In this document: positions 36,903 to 44,930 of the stretch, in pieces
Layout: the number at the start of each line of letters is the position of its first letter
Position numbering within the stretch: position 1 is the first letter of the stretch
From: UBA10349 sp003485905
GTDB taxonomy: Bacteria > Pseudomonadota > Gammaproteobacteria > Arenicellales > Arenicellaceae
Assembly (NCBI GenBank): GCA_943787185.1
Contig: CALSLL010000001.1
Span: 1 to 64,000 of the forward strand
Reading direction: 5' to 3'
DNA: 64,000 nt
The notes under the pieces: model-generated
Databases searched by the model: none
The model's input: only the letters and a program-made list of their open reading frames with translations
What the model was told of the DNA's origin: nothing
Translations under genes and position numbers: made by a program

Positions 36903-38000
36903 TCAGTCATTCCAGAGTGTTTCGATGCGGCCTTGTTGCCAGAGATCTCTTAGATAACTCGTCGGATCACAACCGCTACCGCCTTCTGCTAACTCGAGAC
37001 CATCTTCCCGAGCCGAACCACGGCTCCGCACCAGCGGTGCCGAATAGTAGGGATCATAAATAGTCATTTCACGCTCCATTGTTAGTCGATCATCGCTAAC
37101 CGCGTAGGTCTCAACCAGGCGCGTACCTTCACCAGACATAGGCAACCCGGAACCATCGAGCCAAGCCGCCAACAGGTGCGTGGTCTCAATGATTAGAACG
37201 TTATCCTCCCATCGACCGACCGAGAATCCAAGCGGACTGGCAAGTAAGTGTTCGGGAGACTCGCGCTCATTCATCCAGACGCGCCGGGTGCCGAACGGAT
37301 TCGTCATAATGTAATGACTTCCGGCATCAAGGATCTCTTGCGTAAACGGTGCGCCGAACCATCGTGGCAACCCGGCGGCCTTACAGCTCTTAGCGGGATC
37401 TTGCCAATTCTCGGTAGCATCAAAGACTTTTCTGCCAGCCTCGGTAAACGGCGTAGGTTTAGGTTCGAGATCGTCTACTGTAAGCCTAAACTTATAACGA
37501 TTATTCCATGTGCCCGTTATATCTATCGGATAATCGTTAGGGGTAATCCCATAGAACGACTCTGCATTGGCATTGACCTCGTTGGTCGTGTAGGCATCCG
37601 AGTACTCACCACCTCTTGGTGTGCGTCGGCTTCCATCCGCAAGAACGATGGAGTCAAGAGAAAGCTTTTTGGTACCTCCTCGGCCCAGACTGCCGGATGC
37701 CTCGATTAGGTCACCAACGGCTACTGTCTGTTTATCCCAGCCCTGCTGGCGCATAACCCCCACGTTGTGCGTTAGCAGCAGCCACTCTTCGGATTTTCCG
37801 TCTCCCATCTCAACATCAAGCATATAGACCACATGCGGATTCGCGAAGCGTACGTTGGTGACTACACCAGAAACCGTACCCTGTTGCTCCGGGTCAAACT
37901 CGAAAGCGAAACCATGATGCGCTTGGACGATGGTGACTAGGCTGATTGATAAGGCAAACGCTGTTAGCACGCTTTGTGTAAAACTAACTTCTTTCGTCAT
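36903..38000 (-). CDS. DUF6152-like two-domain exported protein, divergent member
   Basis: The 365-aa product begins with a signal ending IVQA, then mature His28-His29 and NPH at 54-56 (RFANPHVVYM). The middle linker is longer than in its relatives and contains ITGTWNNR. The C-terminal domain keeps CKAAGLPRWF, NPFGTRRVWMNE, SPLGFSVGRWEDNVLIIETTH and a late GCDP. The start is ATG 38000 with GAAGGT six bases upstream; a TTG at 38018 is less likely. A 200-base gap separates it from the three-gene run downstream, so it may have its own promoter. Confidence 0.8.
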   Translation of the reverse strand: MTKEVSFTQSVLTAFALSISLVTIVQAHHGFAFEFDPEQQGTVSGVVTNVRFANPHVVYMLDVEMGDGKSEEWLLLTHNVGVMRQQGWDKQTVAVGDLIEASGSLGRGGTKKLSLDSIVLADGSRRTPRGGEYSDAYTTNEVNANAESFYGITPNDYPIDITGTWNNRYKFRLTVDDLEPKPTPFTEAGRKVFDATENWQDPAKSCKAAGLPRWFGAPFTQEILDAGSHYIMTNPFGTRRVWMNERESPEHLLASPLGFSVGRWEDNVLIIETTHLLAAWLDGSGLPMSGEGTRLVETYAVSDDRLTMEREMTIYDPYYSAPLVRSRGSAREDGLELAEGGSGCDPTSYLRDLWQQGRIETLWND

Positions 38001-38045
38001 GGTTTTACCTTCAGTCAATGTTTTAAGGTTATATATAGAATCCGT

Positions 38046-38648
38046 TTATAAGCTAACCGGCCCTACAACCATTGGAATAATTGAGAATACCAATAGAATG
38101 GCCATGGATATATTAAATATACGCTTACGCTTCTCACTCTTGAGAAACCTCTGGAGGGTAGATCCTAAAGTTAGCCATATACCCATGGTCAACAAGCCCT
38201 TAATAAAGTACATGATAATTATCGCTGTGATACTCCCAATAATGTTTGATGGGATTGAAAAAGTGGCTATTGCTCCAATAGAAATCACCCAAGCCTTTGG
38301 GTTCACCCATTGAAACAATGCTGCTTCTATAAAAGTGAACGGGTATCGAATATCTCCGCAACTAGATGCCGTACTTGCACAAGCAATTTTCCACGCCAGA
38401 TAAACTAAATAGATAGCCCCTACAATTTTCAATATTTGATGTAACAAAGGGCTTTGTTTAAAAATAGCTCCAAGACCAAACCCAATAGCAGCCACCAAAA
38501 ATATAAAGCCAATACAAATCCCAAAATAGTGAGGTAAAGACTTTTTAACACCATGATTCAAGCCAGAAGCAAAGAGCATAATATTATTTGGGCCAGGCGT
38601 TATACCGGCAACAAAAGTAAAAGCCATCAATGATAAGAAGTATTCCAA
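38046..38648 (-). CDS. LysE/RhtB family amino-acid exporter
   Basis: Inner-membrane efflux protein with about six helices. The signature GITPGPNNIMLFASGLNHG is near the N-terminus, and FQWVNPKAWVISIGA is the second conserved block. It exports an amino acid or derivative not identifiable from sequence. I chose TTG 38648 (giving MEYFLSLMAF, typical length before the PGPNN motif, with AGG upstream). A TTG at 38672 or ATG at 38627 are alternatives. The gene has clearly lower GC and more Ile/Lys than its neighbours, and lies right beside an IS30 copy, so it may be acquired. Confidence 0.85.
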   Translation of the reverse strand: MEYFLSLMAFTFVAGITPGPNNIMLFASGLNHGVKKSLPHYFGICIGFIFLVAAIGFGLGAIFKQSPLLHQILKIVGAIYLVYLAWKIACASTASSCGDIRYPFTFIEAALFQWVNPKAWVISIGAIATFSIPSNIIGSITAIIIMYFIKGLLTMGIWLTLGSTLQRFLKSEKRKRIFNISMAILLVFSIIPMVVGPVSL

Positions 38649-38771
38649 TCTATTGCCTAAATGAAGAGCCAAACGTTCTGAGAATTCAGATACAACTATA
38701 GTTCATGTAAAAGGATAGGCGCCGCAACTACAGGGCGAGTTAGACATTTGAGGTAAATAGCCGTTAATTGC

Positions 38772-40000
38772 TGCGATTTCAACCGGTCGACGCAACACAT
38801 TGGTTAAATCGGTCTGCTGGTGTTTGGAAGTTTAACGTTTTTCTCGGCCGCTCGTTTAACTGTCTGGCCACTGCATTCAGTTTCGCCTGTGAATGTACTG
38901 ATAAGTCTGTGCCCTTCGGGAAGTACTGCCTAAGCAGACCATTCGTGTTCTCGTTCGATCCTCTCTGCCAAGGGCTGTGTGGATCACAGAAGTAAACGTC
39001 GACGTCAGTGGCCAGCGTAAATCGCTTGTGGTCAGCCAGTTCTTTACCACGATCCCAAGTGAGTGATTTGTACAGCTCTCTCGGTAGTTTGTGCGCTTGC
39101 TTGATCAGCGCGTTGATCACGGTCTCTGTGTCCTTGCCATTCACCTTAGCGAGCATCACGTAACGTGTGTGTCGTTCAACTAGGGTGGCGATATGGGTGT
39201 TGCGTGGCCCAGAGATAAGATCACCTTCCCAGTGACCGGGCACCGCCCGGTCTTCAACTGAGGCTGGTCGCTCACTGATCGATACAGCATCGGTGATCTT
39301 ACCGCGATCATCTGCTTTGTGCGTGTGGTGGCGTGAACGACGCATACTACGTTTCTTCCTAAGGTGTTGGAGAAGCTCCTTTTTTAAGGCTCCACGGGCT
39401 TGTATAAAGAGACTGCGATAAATGGTTTCGTGTGACACGTGAAAGTCCTCATCGTCTGGATACGCACACTTTAACCAGCCAGCGATCTGTTCAGGTGACC
39501 AGAGCTGATTAAGTTTCTTCGCCACAATACGGGCTAACGCACGATTGTCCACCAGTCTACATCGCTTGGGCCGATGGGATCGATCCCAAGCGGCCTGATC
39601 CGCTTTATTAGCCCGATAACATCGTCGACCACCATTGCGCTTGATCTCTCGACTGATTGTTGAAGATGCACGCCCCAGTGATACGGCAATTGATCGGATA
39701 GAGTAACCCGCCACTACACTGCGTGAGATCTCTTCACGTTCAGGCAACGTTAGTGCTAATCGTGATCGCTTCCTTTGCGGTGGTCGAATCCCTCCGGTGC
39801 GTGACAGAATACCTGCGATTGAGCTGTGATTGCGATCAAATAATGCGGCTATCTTATGCAGTGAATCACCTTTCTGCCAGCGATCCCACATCAATGCTTT
39901 ATCTGTTTCTGTGTAATAAATCCTCGACCTTTGTCTCATCTGCAACACTCCTTCTCTTTGATAAGAGAGTAAACTGTTGCGTCGACCGGTTGAAATCGCA
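38772..40000 (-). mobile_element. IS30-family insertion sequence, copy 2 (complete)
   Basis: 1229 bases bounded by a 26-bp perfect inverted repeat beginning TGCGATTTCAACC. One transposase gene fills it, and its last codons lie inside the left repeat. Flanks are ...AGCCGTTAATTGC on the left and GTATATAACGG... on the right, which together make an imperfect palindrome. The two bases next to the ends (GC / GT) differ, so a perfect target duplication is not present. Confidence 0.95.
38779..39939 (-). CDS. IS30-family transposase (complete, 386 aa)
   Basis: DDE recombinase for the surrounding element. N-terminal helix-turn-helix regions bind the inverted repeats. The catalytic triad reads Asp240 (GHWEGDL), Asp296 (TWDRGKE) and Glu330 (GSNENTNG), with the IS30-typical spacing and the HSPWQRGSNENTNGLLRQYF block. 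The true start is the ATG at 39939 behind AAGGAG; in-frame upstream sequence runs outside the inverted repeat and is not part of the gene. Frame is intact, so the copy is likely active. Confidence 0.95.
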   Translation of the reverse strand: MRQRSRIYYTETDKALMWDRWQKGDSLHKIAALFDRNHSSIAGILSRTGGIRPPQRKRSRLALTLPEREEISRSVVAGYSIRSIAVSLGRASSTISREIKRNGGRRCYRANKADQAAWDRSHRPKRCRLVDNRALARIVAKKLNQLWSPEQIAGWLKCAYPDDEDFHVSHETIYRSLFIQARGALKKELLQHLRKKRSMRRSRHHTHKADDRGKITDAVSISERPASVEDRAVPGHWEGDLISGPRNTHIATLVERHTRYVMLAKVNGKDTETVINALIKQAHKLPRELYKSLTWDRGKELADHKRFTLATDVDVYFCDPHSPWQRGSNENTNGLLRQYFPKGTDLSVHSQAKLNAVARQLNERPRKTLNFQTPADRFNQCVASTG

Positions 40001-40065
40001 GTATATAACGGACATTTCATTAAATTAATACAGCCTTGTTTATTAGCCGCTAATTTGAATCTAAA

Positions 40066-40095
40066 TTTACACGAAGCTGTTTTACACGAAGCTGT
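40066..40095 (+). repeat. Tandem 15-bp duplication
   Basis: TTTACACGAAGCTGT occurs twice without spacing between the IS30 copy and soxC. Two copies only; no coding sense. It could be a replication slip. Confidence 0.85.
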
Positions 40096-40228
40096 ATTGA
40101 AGGCACGCCGAGTTTTCACTTGCTAACATGTACTTTATAATAGCCCTACTTATACTATGGGCAAACCGAGTGCGGCTCAATACTCTGGTTAAAGTCAATC
40201 TAGAATAAAAAATCACCGGAGAGATAGC

Positions 40229-41545
40229 GTGAAACAGAAGAACTTGACTAACCGATGGCAAGATATGGAACCAGCAGCTGGTAATGGTTTAATGGACCGC
40301 CGTGCCTTTTTTAAGGAAGGTGCTGTCATTGCTGCAGGAATGACTGGCTACACCCTTTCAGAGTCGGCCGCCGCACAGCAACTAGTAGATGATCCTTGGA
40401 GTACTGTACAAGGCACTACGGCAGGTAAATACAACCGACCATCTGAATTCGAGAGCGCGGCGGAACTTACGCTTAGTAACCCGAATGGCGAACCACGTGC
40501 ACAGCAAGCAAGAACGCCGCATCATCTATTGAACGGTACACTTACACCGAACGGACTGCATTTCGTAATCTCACGTTCCGGTGCACCCAATATCGACCCT
40601 GATCAGCACCAACTCGTCATACACGGACTGGTGGATCAACCCATGGTATTCACTCTCGATGCACTCATGCGTTATCCCATGGTTTCGCGCATGGCCTTCA
40701 TCGAATGTGGTGGGAATAGCGCTCCGCTGTTCTCGCCAGAACCAATCGATGCGGACGTACAGGCGCTGCACGGCCTGGTGTCCTGTGCCGAGTGGACCGG
40801 TATCATGCTTTCAACCCTGTTGGAGGAAACGGGTATTGATCCAAAGGCAACGTGGCTCATCGCCGAAGGTGCTGATTCTCTCGCCACACATCGCAGCGTA
40901 CCAATTACCAAGGCTTTGGACGATGCAATGATCGCTCTATATCAAAATGGCGAACGACTTATGCCTGGAAACGGCTATCCGATGCGTCTACTGTTGCCAG
41001 GTTGGGAGGGCAATATGAGCATTAAATGGCTGCGCCAAATCAAATTAGTGGATCAACCTTCCATGAGTCATTCCGAAGCACGCACTTACACACCGATCTT
41101 GCCGGATGGAAAAGCCTACCAATTTTACTTTTTGCAAGAAGTGAAATCCTTTATCACCCACCCGTCACCGGGGCTTAATCTTAACGGGCCAGGCTTATAC
41201 GAAATCTCCGGAATCGCCTACTCTGCAAACGGCCGGATATCAAAGGTGATGGTTTCAGCAGACGGTGGAAAGACTTGGGCCGAGGCAGCATTACAGGGCC
41301 CGCTGCATGAAAAGGCCTTCACCCGGTTTCGAGTGCCGTGGCATTGGGATGGCGGACCAGCCGTCTTGTTGAGCCGTGCGTTGGATAATGCCGGCAATCT
41401 ACAACCAATCCGTGCCGAATTTGTCGCCAAACGAGGTGAAGCGACAAAAGTTCCGAGCGTAAAAGGCTTTCCAAGTCAGCACTACAACGCCACAACGAGT
41501 TGGGGCATTGATAGCGACGGCCAGGTGAAACATGTTTACGCCTAA
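40229..41545 (+). CDS. soxC: SoxC-type sulfite/sulfane dehydrogenase, molybdopterin subunit
   Basis: Periplasmic molybdenum enzyme of 438 aa. The Tat signal contains Arg24-Arg25 (DRRAFFKEG). The oxidoreductase domain has the molybdenum-ligating Cys160 in AFIECGGNS, the substrate-site region WTGIMLSTLLEE, and PGWEGNMSIKWLRQIKL. The C-terminal dimerisation domain has VMVSADGGKTWAEA. The start is a GTG with GGAGAG five bases upstream. The cytochrome gene overlaps its end by 14 bases. The rest of the sox pathway is absent here, so it may act alone as a sulfite or related oxidase. Confidence 0.9.
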   Translation: MKQKNLTNRWQDMEPAAGNGLMDRRAFFKEGAVIAAGMTGYTLSESAAAQQLVDDPWSTVQGTTAGKYNRPSEFESAAELTLSNPNGEPRAQQARTPHHLLNGTLTPNGLHFVISRSGAPNIDPDQHQLVIHGLVDQPMVFTLDALMRYPMVSRMAFIECGGNSAPLFSPEPIDADVQALHGLVSCAEWTGIMLSTLLEETGIDPKATWLIAEGADSLATHRSVPITKALDDAMIALYQNGERLMPGNGYPMRLLLPGWEGNMSIKWLRQIKLVDQPSMSHSEARTYTPILPDGKAYQFYFLQEVKSFITHPSPGLNLNGPGLYEISGIAYSANGRISKVMVSADGGKTWAEAALQGPLHEKAFTRFRVPWHWDGGPAVLLSRALDNAGNLQPIRAEFVAKRGEATKVPSVKGFPSQHYNATTSWGIDSDGQVKHVYA

Positions 41546-42068
41546 GGGTCGCTATATTGCCGTTATCGCAGCACTCATTCTCGGCACGAGCGCGGCGTTT
41601 GCCCAGAGCCCTAATCTTGGTGTGCCGATCTCATCAGCAGATATCGCTGCGTGGGATATCGTCATATTACCCGATGGCACAGGTCTTCCGCCCGGCAATG
41701 GTACCGCCGCGCAAGGGGCCCCTATTTATGCGGAAAAATGCGCGTTGTGCCACGGCATCAATGCCGAAGGTGGTATAGCTGTCACACTAACCGGTGGCTC
41801 TCCGTTAACAAACGGTATTGACACCGCAAAGACAATCGCTAACTTCTGGCCGGTTTCTACCACGTTGTTTGACTACATTCGTCGAGCGATGCCGTGGACA
41901 CAGCCACGCACACTCACAGATCAAGAAGTTTATGCACTCACCGCCTACGTTCTGGCGATCAACGATATTATCGACGATGCCGATGAAATGAATGCAGAGA
42001 CACTCCCAAGAGTACAAATGCCAAACAGCGATGGCTTCATCGTTCGCTTCCCTACCCTAACGCCATAA
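41532..42068 (+). CDS. SoxD-like mono-heme cytochrome c
   Basis: Electron acceptor for the adjacent SoxC-like enzyme, in the periplasm. The 178-aa product has a Sec signal ending AAFAQ and one heme site, CALCH (Cys70-His74). The blocks FWPVSTTLFDYIRRAMPW, LTDQEVYALTAYVLA and LPRVQMPNSDGF are those of the SoxD cytochrome domain; an axial Met is likely in AMPW or QMPN. Canonical SoxD is larger and di-heme, so this is a one-domain version. The ribosome site AGGTG lies inside soxC, pointing to coupled translation. Confidence 0.88.
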   Translation: MFTPKGRYIAVIAALILGTSAAFAQSPNLGVPISSADIAAWDIVILPDGTGLPPGNGTAAQGAPIYAEKCALCHGINAEGGIAVTLTGGSPLTNGIDTAKTIANFWPVSTTLFDYIRRAMPWTQPRTLTDQEVYALTAYVLAINDIIDDADEMNAETLPRVQMPNSDGFIVRFPTLTP

Positions 42069-42108
42069 CTGTGCAAAATTTATAGATTGCATTTAAGAGA
42101 TTGAACAA

Positions 42109-43161
42109 ATGAAAAAATTGGACAAAACAAATTTATATAAGCGCTGCAGCGTGCTGGCGGCAGTTGTATTTTTTCTGTATCCGCTTCAACCTATGGCACA
42201 TCACTCATTGGTTTCTTTTTTCGATTTAAAAAGCCCAATTGAAATCAGTGGCACTTTGACCTCAGTTCGCTGGGCAAACCCGCATGTCGCCTTTAAGCTG
42301 GAGCGTGTTGGTGCCGATGGTAACGTTGAGATGTGGGATATTCCTTCAGGAGGGCCAACCTTACTACGTAGAATTGGCGTAGACGCAGACACCTTTAAAG
42401 TAGGCGATCAAGTCCGCATTTCCGGGTTTCTATCACGTCTCCGTGAGACGGAAATGGTCGGGGTTATAATTCACTTACCGAATGGACGTGATTTACCAAT
42501 GTTTGCTTCGTTGGCCGCTCAATTTGGATTTCAGCTAAAAGCCTCTGGAGACCACATCAGCCCAGATACGGCCGCAGCCGGCGAGCGTGAAGCGAGCGGT
42601 ATCTTTAGAGTATGGACGTTCGGCAACGATCCTGACCGCCTTGAATTCGAACCCAAATTTACTGATTCAGCGCTGGCCGCCCGGGATGACTACGACCCAC
42701 TTACTGATGACCCTGCATTGCAGTGTACCCCTCGCGGCATGCCGTTTGCGATGGACAACCGTTTTCCTATCCAATTTTCGAAGCGAGATGGAAATATAAT
42801 TCTTAATCTCGAGATGTGGGATAACACCCGAACTATTGAGATGGCCGAGGATGCTTCAAGCAAGTCACGCGAAAAATCACCGCTGGGCTATTCGGTCGGC
42901 CGCTGGGAGGATGATACTCTGATCGTAACAACCACCGACATCGAGTGGCCGTACTTTGACGAGAAGGGAACACCACAAAGCTCGAACATAAAAGCAGAAG
43001 AGCGTTTTAAATTAAATGCTAGCCAGGATCGCCTAGACTATGAAGTAACGATAACCGATCCGGCAACCCTCAAAGAGCCTGCGACGCGTTACGGGCACTG
43101 GGTATGGGTGCCTGGTGAGGAGGTGCAAAATTACGGCTGTACAGTAGACGACAGTAACTAA
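42109..43161 (+). CDS. DUF6152-like two-domain exported protein
   Basis: Full-length member, 350 aa. The signal ends QPMA, giving mature His31-His32; NPH is at 57-59 (RWANPHVAFKL). The first domain runs to about 130, with GVIIHLPNGRDL. The second has SGIFRVWTFG, LQCTPRGMPFAMDNRFPIQF, NTRTIEMAED, SPLGYSVGRWEDDTLIVTTTD, EERFKL, and a final NYGC. It is 40 bases downstream of the cytochrome gene on the same strand, so it is probably co-transcribed with soxC. This link to a molybdoenzyme is the best functional hint for the family. Confidence 0.82.
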   Translation: MKKLDKTNLYKRCSVLAAVVFFLYPLQPMAHHSLVSFFDLKSPIEISGTLTSVRWANPHVAFKLERVGADGNVEMWDIPSGGPTLLRRIGVDADTFKVGDQVRISGFLSRLRETEMVGVIIHLPNGRDLPMFASLAAQFGFQLKASGDHISPDTAAAGEREASGIFRVWTFGNDPDRLEFEPKFTDSALAARDDYDPLTDDPALQCTPRGMPFAMDNRFPIQFSKRDGNIILNLEMWDNTRTIEMAEDASSKSREKSPLGYSVGRWEDDTLIVTTTDIEWPYFDEKGTPQSSNIKAEERFKLNASQDRLDYEVTITDPATLKEPATRYGHWVWVPGEEVQNYGCTVDDSN

Positions 43162-43317
43162 TCCGTTTTCATCCTCATCTTTACATTGAAACAATTTTAG
43201 TTGAGAGCTAGACAAACATAGCCGTCGCTTTTGCGTAAGACCAAAAAAAGCTTGCGGGTGTCGGCTGTACTTGACAACTAGCTGACTTCGGTGACAACTT
43301 AAGGCTTCGCGTTATGC

Positions 43318-44379
43318 ATGGATAAGAAGATAATGAACAGATTAGCCGTTTCAATAATCTATATAAGTTTATTGCTACTCCTGCACGCTTGCTCGCAACA
43401 AGAAAACTCGCCATCACTCGCAACATCGGATTTAACAACCCAACTAGATCATACTGAGATTCCCCACAGAGAAATCACTCATGTGGCTGGCGATCTATAT
43501 CGAGTTCAGAACGGTTCTCACTTTACCGTCTTTATGGTCACTCCTGCGGGAATCATCGTTGCTGATCCAATCAATACCGAGGCTGCTACCTGGCTCAAAG
43601 GTGAGTTAAAACAGCGCTTCGATGTACCCGTGCGATATGTGCTTTATAGCCATCATCATTGGGATCACGCGTCCGGCGCTAGGGCATTTGCAGATACAGC
43701 GACGTTAGTCGGACACGCAAACATGACAAGCGAACTTGAATTTGGACAAAATAACTTTCCAATCCAAATTGGTGTAGTTGATGCAGATGGCGACCAACTG
43801 CTGAGCCGCGGCGAAGCCACAGGCGACCTAGCCGAAGAGTTTGATAGATTAGACACCGACACCGATGGCTACCTCAGCGGGACTGAAATCTTGGCAAACG
43901 TGATGCCTCCAGAAATAGTCTACACAGAACGTATGACTATTACATTAGCAGGTAAAACTGTAGAACTTGTTCACCCCGGACCAAATCATTCTGTCGACGC
44001 GACCGTAATGGTATTTCCCGAGGAGCGCGCCATCTACGGAGTAGATTTCGTCAATGTAAAACGACTAGCCTTCGGTTTTCCGGGGACAGGCACGCTTTCG
44101 GAGTGGATTGATTCTCTTAAAATGGTCGAAGCACTAGATTTTGATATTGTTACGCCCGGTCACAGCAGCGTTGGTACTAAAATAGAATTCACAGCCTACA
44201 GAGAATTCTTTGAGGATCTTCAAGTAGTTGTCAACGATGCAGTAAATTCCGGTACGTCACTAGAGAACTTATTGGCCAGCGATGCACTCAGTAAATATAA
44301 TCATCTCCCAAACTACGATCCGCAGCGCAACCGCAACATCGAGTACGCCTATAATCTATTGATTTCGGAAAGCTACTGA
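43318..44379 (+). CDS. MBL-fold hydrolase lipoprotein with inserted EF-hands, paralogue
   Basis: Second member of the type at 9651. The 353-aa product starts with a lipoprotein signal ending LLHAC (Cys25). Zinc motif HHHWDH is at 112-117, with later GPNHS, GVDF and PGHSS ligands. The inserted calcium loops are DADGDQLLSRGE (155-166, position 6 Gly replaced by Gln) and DTDTDGYLSGTE (179-190, canonical). The ATG at 43318 lacks a strong ribosome site; ATG 43333 would also keep the lipobox. Likely faces the periplasm or outer membrane. Substrate unknown. Confidence 0.9.
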   Translation: MDKKIMNRLAVSIIYISLLLLLHACSQQENSPSLATSDLTTQLDHTEIPHREITHVAGDLYRVQNGSHFTVFMVTPAGIIVADPINTEAATWLKGELKQRFDVPVRYVLYSHHHWDHASGARAFADTATLVGHANMTSELEFGQNNFPIQIGVVDADGDQLLSRGEATGDLAEEFDRLDTDTDGYLSGTEILANVMPPEIVYTERMTITLAGKTVELVHPGPNHSVDATVMVFPEERAIYGVDFVNVKRLAFGFPGTGTLSEWIDSLKMVEALDFDIVTPGHSSVGTKIEFTAYREFFEDLQVVVNDAVNSGTSLENLLASDALSKYNHLPNYDPQRNRNIEYAYNLLISESY

Positions 44380-44450
44380 TATGAATCTAACGAAACAAAT
44401 TTTTCTAGTCGGCTTCACGGTTTCGTTTAAGCCAATGCGCACTTAAGCTC

Positions 44451-44930
44451 ATGGCTCGATATATTTTAAATATCAATGGTGAGCAACGGGAGGTTCAAGC
44501 CGAACCGAATATGCCATTGCTATATGCATTACGAGGAGAACTTGAGTTAAAAGGACCCAAGTTTGGCTGTGGATTAGGCCAGTGTGGCGCTTGCACAGTG
44601 ATTATCGATGGTGCTGCGATCCGTTCATGTGTCACGCCGGTGTCGGCTATCAGTGCCAAGTCAATTCGTACTATTGATAAATTGGGAACCGAGGATGCAA
44701 CCCACCCTGTTCAGAAAGCGTTTATCGAAGAGCAGGCAACGCAATGTGGTTATTGCACGAATGGCTGGATAATGACCACCGTGGCAGCACTAGAGCATAA
44801 CTCTGATGTTAGCAACCAAGATATTCGAGAGTTCCTGTCCGGCTTAAAGTGCCGTTGTGGCTCTCATATGTCGATGTTGCGCGCCGTGCGCCGTGCGGCT
44901 GACATTATGAGCGAAGATAATGAAAGTTAA
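44451..44930 (+). CDS. [2Fe-2S] subunit of an isoquinoline/aldehyde oxidoreductase-type enzyme
   Basis: Small electron-transfer subunit (159 aa) of the xanthine-oxidase family. Two clusters are seen: plant-type ligands Cys40, 45, 48 and 60 (FGCGLGQCGAC...SC) and Cys99, 102, 134 and 136 (QCGYC...KCRCG). Closest layout is IorA of isoquinoline 1-oxidoreductase. Its end overlaps the large-subunit reading frame by 11 bases. No signal of its own; such subunits are carried out with a Tat-tagged partner. The partner gene is broken, so a working complex is doubtful. Confidence 0.9.
   Translation: MARYILNINGEQREVQAEPNMPLLYALRGELELKGPKFGCGLGQCGACTVIIDGAAIRSCVTPVSAISAKSIRTIDKLGTEDATHPVQKAFIEEQATQCGYCTNGWIMTTVAALEHNSDVSNQDIREFLSGLKCRCGSHMSMLRAVRRAADIMSEDNES

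Noticed and set aside
38779..40119. Longer 446-residue version of the transposase
   Set aside because: The extra N-terminal residues are read from the inverted repeat and host flank; copy 3 has a different extension, and a strong Shine-Dalgarno marks the ATG at 39939.
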